64,000 bases of DNA, taken from Porpolomopsis calyptriformis. Taxonomy: Eukaryota; Basidiomycota; Agaricomycetes; Agaricales; Hygrophoraceae. Positions 46,320 to 55,754 of this stretch are shown here, piece by piece. The DNA lies in contig OX621163.1 in assembly GCA_951640195.1 (NCBI GenBank), positions 1,116,001 to 1,180,000 on the forward strand. Reading direction: 5' to 3'. The position numbers and the translations under genes are program-made. Position 1 is the stretch's first letter. Each line of letters starts with the position of its first letter. The notes beneath the pieces were generated by a model. The model had not been told where the DNA came from, did not search any database, and worked only from the letters and a program-made list of their open reading frames with translations.

Positions 46320-46617
46320 TGTTATGACGCAGTGATCTCCCAGTCAGCTTAGAGGTGCTCAATGGAAAGAACAGAGACTCCAACCAAAGGTTAGAGCGGG
46401 GTGTCTTTGTTGAGATTGAAACTAAGGAATACAAACTCTAACTACGCTACTTATCTACTCTGAGTTCGAATTCTACAACTCAATGACAATCCATGGAATG
46501 GCTGACTCAGCTGCTGCGCATCACTGTGCAACTGCAGATAGTGTCATCGCCAACCAATGGCGGAAGTCTCTCATGTGTGATGGTCACACATGTGACAGTC
46601 ACGGGTCACAAGTGACA
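46320..46617 (-). repeat. Retrotransposon B 5' LTR
   Basis: The plus strand reads TGTTATGAC at 46320 and AAGTGACA ending at 46617, giving TGTCAC...ATAACA in element sense. Gag leader and an A/G-rich stretch follow on the left. No second copy is in the window, so the outer edge is less certain. Confidence 0.6.
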
Positions 46618-46794
46618 AGAAGGAAACGATAAGGGAAAGGACAAGATAAGGAAGGTGGTGGATGGATAAGATAAGATTAGATGGGTTGCAATAGGGTAAA
46701 ACAAAAAAGATATAGATGCATCATAACAAAATCCGTGCTTACTTTTTTGGCTGCCTTCAGCAGTGATTTCCCTGCATATAACCTTTTTCTCACA
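46618..46794. other. AT-rich spacer, no gene recognised
   Basis: A short stretch between the LTR of element B and the first pogo/Tigger relic. Nothing coding or repeated is visible. Confidence 0.4.
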
Positions 46795-47885
46795 TGATAA
46801 CCAAGTCTCATCAATGAGAAATCATTTCTTATCATCCTCCATACCTCCTGAGCCTACAAGAAAACCTCACCCCAAGCCTGGACCCTACAACCAAACTAGA
46901 AAAAAGAAGCCTGCAAATGATACACATGCAACAGCTGCAAAACTAGTTGTAATCAAAAAATATGAAAGCTTAACCCTTCAAGATTAGCTTACCATTATTT
47001 TCTATATTGACAATCACCTAGCTATAACACAAGAGGAGATTGTCACTCACTTCAGGACTAGGTGTGAAGGGGCATTAATCTTTGATTGGTCAACTCTGTT
47101 ATGGAAATTGAAAAGTAGAATGGACCTTGAGATATGAGCTACTACCCATCTGAATGCACTATTCTCAAAATGTGCATGAGTGGTGACTAGGCCAGATGTT
47201 GAAAGAGCTTTTGTTCTATAGGTAAGGCATATGGAGGGTAAAGGGGAGACAGTTTCTAGCCTAATGCTTCATAAAAAATGCCAGTGATATGAACTTTTGT
47301 TTAATGTGCCAGAGAGTGAGCAGCTGAAGGGAGAAGGATAGGTATCCTCCTTTTGCAAAGCCTACAAGCTTAAAGAATAGCAGAGACATAGGGAGGCAGG
47401 GTCTGTTAACCTAGAAGATATTGAGGAGGAATAACTTCAGATTCAGCATATGCTCTCAAAGTACTGCTCTTAGGACTAATGGAACATTGATAAGACCTGC
47501 TTAAATCCATTTTGAGTAACAGCTTTATAATTTAAAAACTCACTTATAGTTTAGCTTTGAATAGTTGTTCTCCTAACTGTGGCCTTGCAACTAAACAAAT
47601 GAAAGGCAAAAAGAAGTCAAAATTTTGTATTAGTATTGTGTTTGTATACAATACTAATAGGAGTGAGAAGTTGCTAATATTCTTTATTAGAAAGGCAAAG
47701 ATGCCTCAGTGCTTCAAAGGAAAGTCACCACAATCTTGTGGCTTCTACTACCACAATAATAAAAAGGTGTGGATGTCTTCTTTTCTATTTGAGGAGTACA
47801 TTCTGTTATTATTTGAAAAGATGGCTGCTGAAATTTCAAGGTAGATGGATAAAAGATCTTGACCTCCAGATGATTTAATAGGGAA
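46795..47885 (+). pseudogene. pogo/Tigger-type transposase relic
   Basis: Plus-strand text, cut by many stops, follows the pogo/Tigger transposase order. A helix-turn-helix region reads DNHLAITQEEIVTHFRTRCE and GALIFDWSTLLWKLKSR (about 47010-47130). A CENP-B-like segment follows, VTRPDVERAFVL and VRHMEGKGETVSSLMLHKK. Then VSSFCKAYKLKE, the DDE start WNIDKTCLNP (where DET is expected) and MPQCFKGKSPQSCGFYYHNN (about 47701). The first catalytic Glu context is lost and about 12 stops are present. The solo LTR at 48030 sits just downstream. Confidence 0.72.
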
Positions 47886-48029
47886 GATTTATCTACCTTT
47901 TAATTGACAACTATTAGAAATCCTAAACCCAACACCTTGTGCCATCTGAACATACTTATTTTGTGCACCTTTAGATGATATCATATTACCTTGCACCATC
48001 CAAGTGTACTTGTACTGCACACCTATCAC

Positions 48030-48440
48030 TATTATAAACTGGTTGATGTCAAGATGGTTTTACTTCAGGTACTCTGTCCTAGACAATGATAAGAGTCTCA
48101 AGGTCCTAGCTATTGGGGTAGCTAATGAGGAATCAGACTTAAAGTCTGAGTATGACTAACTACAAGTTTATATACTAACTACGCTACTGCAGATGAGTCA
48201 GTAGTACATGAGGAATACATGCAATGAGTAAGAGATAAGCATGATAAAGACTCAGAGCATGTGAAGAGATGAAACATAGGAAGTTAGAAATGAAAAGTAT
48301 CCTACTTAGGCTAAATGAAAGATACAAGGTAATGGGGAATCCCATGATGCAATCATAAGGAATCCCAAGTAAGATAAGCAGAGTCCAACTAAAGTATAAT
48401 GACAAACATAGATAGAGAAGGAAAATTTACATCTGTAACA
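48030..48440 (-). repeat. Solo LTR of the retrotransposon D family, with 5 bp target duplication
   Basis: 411 bp aligning along its length with the D LTR (61259-61658), starting TATTATAAACTGG and ending ATCTGTAACA. Both sides are flanked by ATCAC (48025-48029 and 48441-48445), a 5 bp duplication as Ty3/gypsy integrase makes, and no interior sequence is present. Most CpG sites of the D LTR are TG or CA here. Confidence 0.88.
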
Positions 48441-48445
48441 ATCAC

Positions 48446-49680
48446 AGTTTAGATAACAAACTACTAAACCAAAGATAACTCAAGATCTACTGATTAGATT
48501 CATTCTGAAATTGGTTCATTGGAATCCCTAAAGCTGTGCACCATCCAAGTGCACTCATCCTGTACACTCTGAGCCACTTCACCATTCAAATCATCCATAA
48601 TAGTCCCTTTCTTCCCTTTCTACTTTTCATTCAATACATTCTATTAAAGTCCCCTTTGAAGACTATGTTGTGGACAACTGCCCCTTACATACAAGGTCCT
48701 TATAACCCTTAGATGTTTGTTCCCCTTAGTCCTTCATAAAATCCCTTTATTTAACTATGTATATATAATATATGCATTTCATAGTAGACTCTCTAGTTTT
48801 AACTTACTCATCTACATACTGTGGTTCTACCTTGAATCCAATAGCCTCTTTAGAACACTTGTCAACTCTAGATTGCATTGTGTTAGGCCTAGAGAACCCC
48901 CTTGGAACCTTAGTCCTGACAACAACTATTTAGGCAATTTTATCAACTATAAGCCTTGTAATATTCACCTTAAGTATCTCAAACCAAATATGACCTTGCA
49001 TCTCTCTTCTGGGGCTTGATTAGGTTATCAACTGTGGGTGGGCAGCCAATGATTCTCTGACATTCTTGCAATAGGGCCACCAAATTTAGCAACTCCTTTT
49101 CAATTGTAAGGGTTTTGGTTCTTGCCTTGCTCAAGACCAGACTGAATATGACCAATATCTATTGGGTGCAGTATCTCTGGTACAAGCAGTGGAAAAGGGT
49201 TAAAACATACTGTAATAGTGGTAAATACAGCCTATATACTGCTCTGAGGTGCCAAACACCTATCAACACTGATCACCTACCTCTGTAGGCTCTGTAACAG
49301 CCATATCTGTTACATTAATGCTGGTAACCTAGGGGGGGGGCTTTGGGCAAGTAGGAAGTCTAATAGTCAAGGGATGGCATTTGGTGATAATGTTGATAGT
49401 ATGTGCCTTCAAACAGTTTATTCCATCAAGGGCAGCTGACACATCTCCTTCTACATCTATAACTATTTTGAGTGCAGGTTGCTAATAATTATCAACATAT
49501 TGCTAGCTAAGATGGCTTTCTGTCTTCTGCTTGTAGTAATATCATCTCTTCATTAGCAGCAAATTGCTGGATAATGAGCCATGCTTTGGCATCACCCTGT
49601 GGTTCTGCTATCTTAGTTCCCTCTACAAAAGAGGTATTATAGTTACTAGAAAAGTAATGTGAGCATTAGAATATAGTCTT
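48446..49680. other. Decayed repeat DNA, no feature named
   Basis: AT-rich and nearly CpG-free. A 30 bp phrase around TGCACCATCCAAGTG occurs at about 47990 and again at about 48536. An open plus frame at 48717-49019 has no recognisable motif. Probably old transposon sequence. Confidence 0.4.
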
Positions 49681-49865
49681 GAGGCTATTGCTTACACTTG
49701 AATACCAGTATAGTTCCAGCAGTGTTCAATGGTGGTTGCTATCACTGCATCCCATGCTTCCTTTGCCAAACACATCCCTTCCAGTAGATCTATCTTATAT
49801 ATATCCTGTTCATCAGCCTTGTCTAATTCAATAGCCCACATACACAAAGCTTGTTGGTAGTGAGC
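49681..49865 (-). pseudogene. pogo/Tigger transposase C-terminal relic, minus
   Basis: The minus strand reads YQQALCMWAIELDKADEQDI, YKIDLLEGMCLAKEAWDAVI and IEHCWNYTGIQ, the segment after the DDE core in these transposases. It is isolated from any other piece on this strand. Confidence 0.6.
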
Positions 49866-49894
49866 CTTAAAGCAGTGGATAATTCTAGCATCAA

Positions 49895-50231
49895 GGGTTG
49901 GAGGGAGGTTGATAACTCACCTGAACAATTGGAAGGAAGTAACAAGGAGATTATTGCAGAGGTTCAACATCAACTTGCAGTTAAGAGAGGAGAAGAGATT
50001 GAGCTTGATTCAGAGAGCAAAGATGATGAGGACAATGTGCCAGAAGTCAGCCTTGCTAGACTCATTCAGCTCTATCATCAGCTGGGGGATCTCTGTGTGC
50101 CCAGAGTTAGTGAGGTTGAGGGGGCTTTAGAAGTGTCTTGAGAGTTGTAACATTTTCACAGGCATTTATAGAGGGCACAGCTTAAGGCAGTGAAGCAAGT
50201 GACACTGGATAGCCTATGGAAAAAATGACCA
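49895..50231 (+). pseudogene. pogo/Tigger transposase C-terminal tail relic, plus
   Basis: The plus strand reads EIIAEVQHQLAVKRGEEIEL then an acidic run DSESKDDEDN, then RAQLKAVKQVTLDSLWKK with stop near 50229. The acidic stretch and the Q-TLDS end are typical tails of this family. Confidence 0.55.
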
Positions 50232-51227
50232 GTTGTTGCATATCACACTGTTACATATATGTAATGTATAAATCTCATACTACATAGACTTTAGGCCTGA
50301 ACTGATATTATGCAGTATGAGATATTCAACTGTACTAGGTGTGAGCAGCTCCAGTGTTGTCCTCTCCATTGTAAAAATGACTGTGGGTCCAAACAAGATA
50401 GTACAAGTATGTATCCTGTCACTATGCAGAATTCACATGAGCCCTAAGCAGTCCCCAGGGAAACTGCAAACACTGTGAACATTCTACTGGTGGATACATA
50501 TGAGAGATAGCTGAATTCCATATCTTATTCATAACCTCTTCAACTTTTCACTGCACTACAATATCATTGAAATCAGGTGTAAAGTCCTAATAACATTAAG
50601 TGTTAGCACAGACACAAGAAGTGGATATAAAATGGCACCTACTGCAATAACTGTCTACCAATTATCCCCCAGCCTTTCTGCAAACTAATCAACTAATCTA
50701 TTATATTGCTAAAGCAGTTGCATTATTAGGGTCCAGTTATAACCCTGGCATGCAATGTGCAACTGTATATATACTGGGTACTACATACCAAGATGAGCTT
50801 GGTATTGTGACACTTTTGGCATAGTAGTAACCACCTTTGATTGTGCCCAGTTATTGTAACATGCATGCTAGCCTCATTGCTGATACCACTGTGGAGTTCA
50901 TCAGTGGCATTGTTAGTATAGCTGGCATATTCACTTATGCAATCTTGGTTTTCTCTACTACCTTCACCATGTCCATCGTCATAATCATTATTGCCATGTT
51001 GACTGAGGGATGTTGCTATCATAATGAGAGCTTCAGAAGAGACTTCCTTCACCTGCATCTGCAATAATGAGTAAATGATTGATCATAGCTAAGAATAACA
51101 AACAAACCATGGAATCCAAACAAGACAAGATCTCATTCTTGATGCACACAATGACTTGGCATTGGTAACTACCACTCCATCTATAGCTATTATAATAGAT
51201 TTCTCCCTGAGTCAATGTATTAGTAAA
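50232..51227. other. Decayed DNA, no feature named
   Basis: About 1 kb with weak, stop-rich frames on both strands (for example minus 50726-51064). Codon-like text suggests former transposon coding, but no family is recognised. Confidence 0.35.
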
Positions 51228-51910
51228 ACCTAAAAATACTTGAGGTACTTGATATTACTTGACACTACTAAAATCTACTTAATACACTTAGTCAACTTAA
51301 TTCAAGTAATGTCAAGTAAATTAAGATATAATTAAGAATATCAAGATATTAAGAGAAAACATTTTACTTATTATACTTTTACCTTATTAACTTGAAGCTA
51401 CTTGAAACACTTAATAAAGTTACTTGAAGCATGTAATGAAGTTACTTAAAGTGCTTAAAGTACTTAAAGCTACTTGAAGCACTTGATAAAGTTACTTAGA
51501 GTACTTAAAGTACTTAAAGCTACTTGAAATACTGGAAGCTACTTGAAGCTACTTGAGGTATTTGATGAAGTACTTGATGAAGTTACTTAAATACTTGAAG
51601 TACTTAAAGCTACTTAAAGCTACTTGAAGTGTTTGAAACTGCTTGAAATTACTTAAAGCTACTTAAAATTATTTTATCTATATATAGAATTCTCCAAGTT
51701 TTTCAAGTATAAATGAAGTAGTTTTAAGTGCTTCAAGTAACTTTATTAAGTATTTAAGTAACTTTGTTAAGTACTTCAAGTATTTAAGTAACTTTATTAA
51801 GTACTTTATCAAATACTTCAAGTAGCTTCAAGTACTTCAAGTATTTAAGTAACTTTATTAAGTACTTTATCAAGTACTTCAAGTTCTTCAAGTGTATCAA
51901 GTAACTTATA
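51228..51910. repeat. Large hairpin built of ACTTGAAG-type short repeats
   Basis: The left arm (51228-51680) is made of 10-11 bp variants of TACTTGAAGCT / TACTTAAAG. After a centre near 51681-51700 (TATATATAGAATTC), the right arm is the reverse complement, with TACTTCAAGTA and TTTAAGTAACTTTATTAAG repeated. Some 40 units are present. Confidence 0.75.
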
Positions 51911-51954
51911 CTAAAAATGTGAAATTTACCAAGTCTAAAACTTATAAAGTGATT

Positions 51955-52154
51955 CAAAAAACCCTTACAATGTTTACTAAGTTCAACTTGTAGGTATTAT
52001 ACCTTGCTAAGGAAAATAGTTAAAATAATATAAATATTATAGAGGATAGCCTAGCCTCTTATCTTCAAAATGTGACCTTGATCATAAAAGCCTATAGATC
52101 CATTCTTGAGATATTTATAATTTAAGTAAGTAATCTCATTGTAAGGGTTTTTTG
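51955..52154. repeat. 200 bp segment bounded by 18 bp perfect inverted repeats
   Basis: CAAAAAACCCTTACAATG (51955-51972) and CATTGTAAGGGTTTTTTG (52137-52154) are exact reverse complements. The right copy looks like the terminal repeat of the adjacent Tc1-like relic. Confidence 0.7.
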
Positions 52155-52807
52155 CTGATAGCTTAGTATAACATCCAATACCTAGTATATCCTCCTTTTG
52201 CCCTCAATACAGCTTCTACCCCTTTAAGCATACTCTCTATGAGATTTTGACACACTTCTAGTCCTATCTTCTCCCATCCCTCCTCTACTCTCTCCTATAA
52301 CTCTAGGATTCCTTTTGAAGGTACCTTATAATTAGCTAATCTCCTTTTGAGATGGCTCTAGAGGTGTTGTATAGGATTGAGATCTGGAGATTGTGCAGGC
52401 TATAAGAGGACCTAATAGCTATATTCTTCAAACCATTTTGAGGCCTTCTCGCAAGTATGTTTGGGGTTATTATCTTACTAGAAGATAATGTCTTCTGGAG
52501 TCTTGTGATAAAATTGAAGGCTTGCTTGAAGGTCATCCTCTAGAATCTTGATGTAAAGGTTCCTATCTATCTTTCTATCAATCTTGCAAGCATACCCAAC
52601 ACCCTCCTATATCATACAGCCCCACATCATTAGAGAGCCCCCACTAAACTTCAAAGTTCCTATTACTAATCTGTTACCCAACTCCTCCCTAGCCTTTTTC
52701 TACACCCATTTTCTTCCATCTGACCCCAAGCAATTGATTTTAGTCTCATCTGACCAAACAACCTTCTTCCAGTCCTCCAAGGTCTAGTCTTTGTAGGCAA
52801 GGGCAAA
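52137..52807 (-). pseudogene. Tc1/mariner-type (DD34E) transposase relic
   Basis: The minus strand reads LEDWKKVVWSDETKINCLGS (about 52775), RLVIGTLKFSGGSLMMWGCM, FYHKTPEDIIF, DNNPKHTC (second Asp, about 52465), AQSPDLNPIQHLWSHLKRRL (about 52395) with the Pro-Asp-Leu-Asn-Pro block, and VCQNLIESMLKGVEAVLRAK. The catalytic blocks are recognisable but several stops lie between them. The N-terminal DNA-binding part is missing beyond 52807, where a short-repeat array begins. Confidence 0.78.
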
Positions 52808-53055
52808 ATCTAAGTACACTTAAGTATACTCAAGTAGAATTATAATTTACTTATTTAATAAACTTAAGTCAAGTATTTAAGTACTTGAGAAAGTTTCAAG
52901 CACAGGGACCTACTAAATTTAAGTTTAATTTTTACTTATTTCAAGTTCAATTTTACTTAACTCAAGTTTAATTTTACTTGAAAGAATGTTGCTTGAACTT
53001 GTTTGAAATAGCTATCAGGCAAGCTTGAAGTAACTTCAAGTAGCCTCAAGTAAAT
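52808..53055. repeat. Second array of ACTTGAAG / CAAGTTTAA short repeats
   Basis: TACTTAAGT, CTCAAGT, TTTCAAGTT and GAAGTAACTTCAAGTAGC variants recur through 250 bp, the same motif family as 51228-51910. The arrays lie on both sides of the Tc1-like relic. Confidence 0.6.
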
Positions 53056-53417
53056 TCAGGTTTTCCTAATGTGGTTGACTTTTCCATTGTATTGACGAGA
53101 GGAAAGGTGGCACAGGTATTCTAACCAAGGAAGAGCTTGCAAATTTTTTAAGATCCTCCATATTTATGATGATAATTCCATGAATGTGAGGTAGTATTGC
53201 CCAAGCATCCCTAGTCTTTCCTAGTACATCTGATAAGGATTGGGAATAAGCAATTTCCTACACTAGCAAGGGTTATCTGTTTTTGTCTCCTAGGAATCTA
53301 TGAGGGATGAGGACTTTCAAGGAAGCAGGGTTGCATGAATCAGTGATAATGAAACTAGAGTTAGTTCCAATCCTCCAGTTATAAAACTTAGGGGAATCAT
53401 TCATGAGGTCTGAAAGC
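53056..53417. other. Decayed DNA, no feature named
   Basis: AT-rich, CpG-poor text without coding or repeat structure that I can recognise. Confidence 0.35.
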
Positions 53418-53887
53418 TATCAGGTGAAATATAGATACTTCACTTCTAGAACTACTAGAGTTATATGTCAATCAAGTAAGTCCTAGTTATTTGGGGGAGA
53501 TGTGAATTGATTGGTAATAGTTACTTCCTCCTTTGATAGGGCTTAAGTAATCCTTGGTTAGAATGTATAGATAAATAGGCTATCCAAACTTAATAGATAG
53601 TATTAACTGGGAGAGTAAGAATCAAGTCAACAGCTAACTTAGAAGAATATGTTATCAGGTGAAATATATATACTTCACTTCTAGAACTACTGGAGTTATA
53701 CATCAATCAAGTAAGTCCTAGTTGTTCAGGGGAGATGTGAATTTATTGGTAATGGACACTTCCTCCTTTGATAGGGCTTGAGTAATCCTTGGCTAGGATG
53801 TACAGATAAACAGGCTATCCAAACCTAATAGATAGTATTGACTAGGAGAGCAAGAATTAAGTCAACAGTTGACTTAGAAGAGTATGT
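53418..53887. repeat. Two tandem 235 bp units
   Basis: Units 53418-53652 and 53653-53887 both start TATCAGGTGAAATATA and align throughout with roughly 10% differences, mostly transitions. Function unknown. Confidence 0.82.
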
Positions 53888-54309
53888 ATCACAGTGAGGT
53901 CTCTCCAATAAGGACTGAGACTTTGAGTATGTGATGAATAAGCAGGGATTGAGGTAAGATAAGATAGTCCACAATGGCTATCTTTAACTTACAGAATATG
54001 TCAATGTTAGGACTGAGGTTCCACAGGGGTTCTCTGGGCCTAATATGACACAATATAGAGCTAGCAAGTGTTCTGAAGATGTCACAGATACTTTTTCCTT
54101 TTTCCTTTTAGTCATACTTGATTAGTCTCACTTCCATTTACCCTTCTGTCTTACTATTTTATATATAGAGACTAGTCACATGTATCTCCATTTCAACTCT
54201 TCACAAGTCACATTCTGTTTCCTTTATTCTTTTTGTGACTCTTCACTAGTTACATTCCGGATTCCACTTTGTAATCATCCTTATGAGTGACTTATGGTGA
54301 CTCAGGTAG
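53888..54309. other. Decayed, possibly LTR-derived flank of retrotransposon C
   Basis: Contains TTTTATATATAGAG (about 54154) and T/C-rich runs that recall an LTR, but no terminal repeat or second copy is in the window. Confidence 0.35.
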
Positions 54310-54668
54310 TGTTAGATGGCAGTCTAGGGTTAATCACAAGGTTTTACTTCAGGCTCTGGGTGTAGGGTTTTAAAGGGTTGGAAGACTACTGATTGGGGTG
54401 TTAACAAAAGAAACAGACTTATCCTAAGTCTATCTACTGCTAGCTTTATATACTAGCTAAGTATGAGTCATACTGACTACGTGTGAGTCGTAACGACTAT
54501 GGATGAGTCATGTAGATAAGGAGAGTGATGGTAGACTAAATATAGATATGGCTTGGTCACCTTCTATTACTAAGCGGAGCTTGGGTGGCTAAGCGGCTAT
54601 TGATGTAAACTGTCTGATGTAAATAGGAATAGACGAGCAAAGGAAAAAGAAAAAATATATCTCTGACA
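54310..54668 (-). repeat. Retrotransposon C 3' LTR (359 bp)
   Basis: The plus strand starts TGTTAGATGG and ends TCTCTGACA. The copy at 60929-61198 matches its first 270 bp without indels. It includes TATATAAA (element sense) and the self-primer complement at 54409-54420. Confidence 0.9.
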
Positions 54669-54679
54669 TTCACCTCCAC
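54669..54679 (-). other. Polypurine tract of retrotransposon C
   Basis: The minus strand reads GTGGAGGTGAA immediately before the 3' LTR start TGTCAGAG. Confidence 0.6.
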
Positions 54680-54841
54680 AAAAAGGAAATTTGTCCCGAA
54701 TTTTGAGGAGACCCTTCGAAGCGAAGGAAGGGTGTCAAGGAGAGGTGTAAAGGGATGGTAGAGGTGGGTAGAGGGGTGATGAGATAGGTGAGCGATGAAG
54801 AGGAGGGATGAGTGGATAGTTGTTGGATCAAAGACTATCCA

Positions 54842-55664
54842 CTAGGTATACTTTTCCTCAACTCTCCAGTAGATATCACCTTCTCTAACCACACATCCAG
54901 AAGGGAGGCGTAAGGAATACTGTTCGTTTGGGAACAGCATCCGGTCCCTAGGTCGCACCATCATAAACTGGGGGTTGAAGCAGGTGTCCATCTGGGTCAA
55001 ACCAGTGGTAACAGCCGTCCAACTCCCAGGCATGTCGCAACCAAGTTTCAGCCAGCTCCCTACACATCACAGCATTCTCCTCCAGGTCAAGGATCCTTTC
55101 GTACTTGGCATCCATCATTGAGCGGTACCTGTTCCGGGCAGCATAGAGTTGGTCGGCGACGCGATGGATGCGGTGCGAGATGGGGTCTTCGGGGATAGTG
55201 GGGGTGGTGACGTCGGATTCATCCTGGTCCGGTATAACCATCAAAAGTTGGCGCCCAACTTGGTATGCCTCCAGCCAATCTTCAAGTTGATTCTTCTTGT
55301 TGTTAAAGTCGCTGTCCTTGTCGAACGTGTACCAGTGATGGTCATAGTTAAGTTCGCATCGACGTGCTCCAGAGATAAAAGGGACGTAGGTTTCAGGGCA
55401 CCCAGATAGGTGCTCAACCTTGGCAAAGGGGAGCCCTCGGTAGTTACAGTTTCATCCCGGCTTGTCGATAGTATCGGTACGTCATTTTGGCTTCTTAAAC
55501 TGTCGGGTAACCAAGACACTGTCGGACGAGGAAGAGGAGGAAGAAGAATCGGGGGGGAGGTTGGAGGTAGAAGTGGTGGGGTTCCCTCAGGGTGGACGCC
55601 TCCCAGTCGACTTGCAGGCGTAACAAACTTCATGGGGCATTTCTTGCTTCTTTTGATAATTGTT
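54842..55664 (-). pseudogene. Retrotransposon C extra reading frame (ORF3) between pol and 3' LTR
   Basis: Unknown protein. After a possible start near 55655-55664 the coding text changes frame at a run of seven C (about 55551-55557). Beyond it, one frame reads DSVLVTRQFKKPK, CNYRGLPFAKVEHLSGCPET, YDHHWYTFDKDSDFNNKKNQ, LEDWLEAYQVGRQLLMVIPD, AADQLYAARNR-like helical text, and ENAVMCRELAETWLRHAWEL to about 54948. The last piece (RLPSGCVVREGDIYWRVEEK) is in another frame, ending at 54842. Two TGA codons fit CGA-to-TGA. No transmembrane segment or envelope motif is seen. Confidence 0.5.
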
Positions 55665-55754
55665 GGGAAGGGGAAGTCCTTATAATTGTTGGAGATTGAA
55701 AAGGAGAAAAGGAGATTCAACGATCGTGATGTCGGTAGTATTCGTAAAAGAGAG

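Larger units (their letters stand above)
41420..46617 (-). mobile_element. Retrotransposon B: Ty3/gypsy element lacking its 3' part
   Basis: On the minus strand: 5' LTR (46320-46617), gag, protease, RT, RNase H and the first part of integrase. Text stops where the CACTA terminus begins (41419/41420), so catalytic integrase, any chromodomain and the 3' LTR are missing. Many stops and frame changes show it is older than A. Confidence 0.82.

Noticed and set aside
51228..51910. CRISPR-like array
   Set aside because: Units are 10-11 bp, variable and without spacers, in a eukaryotic context.
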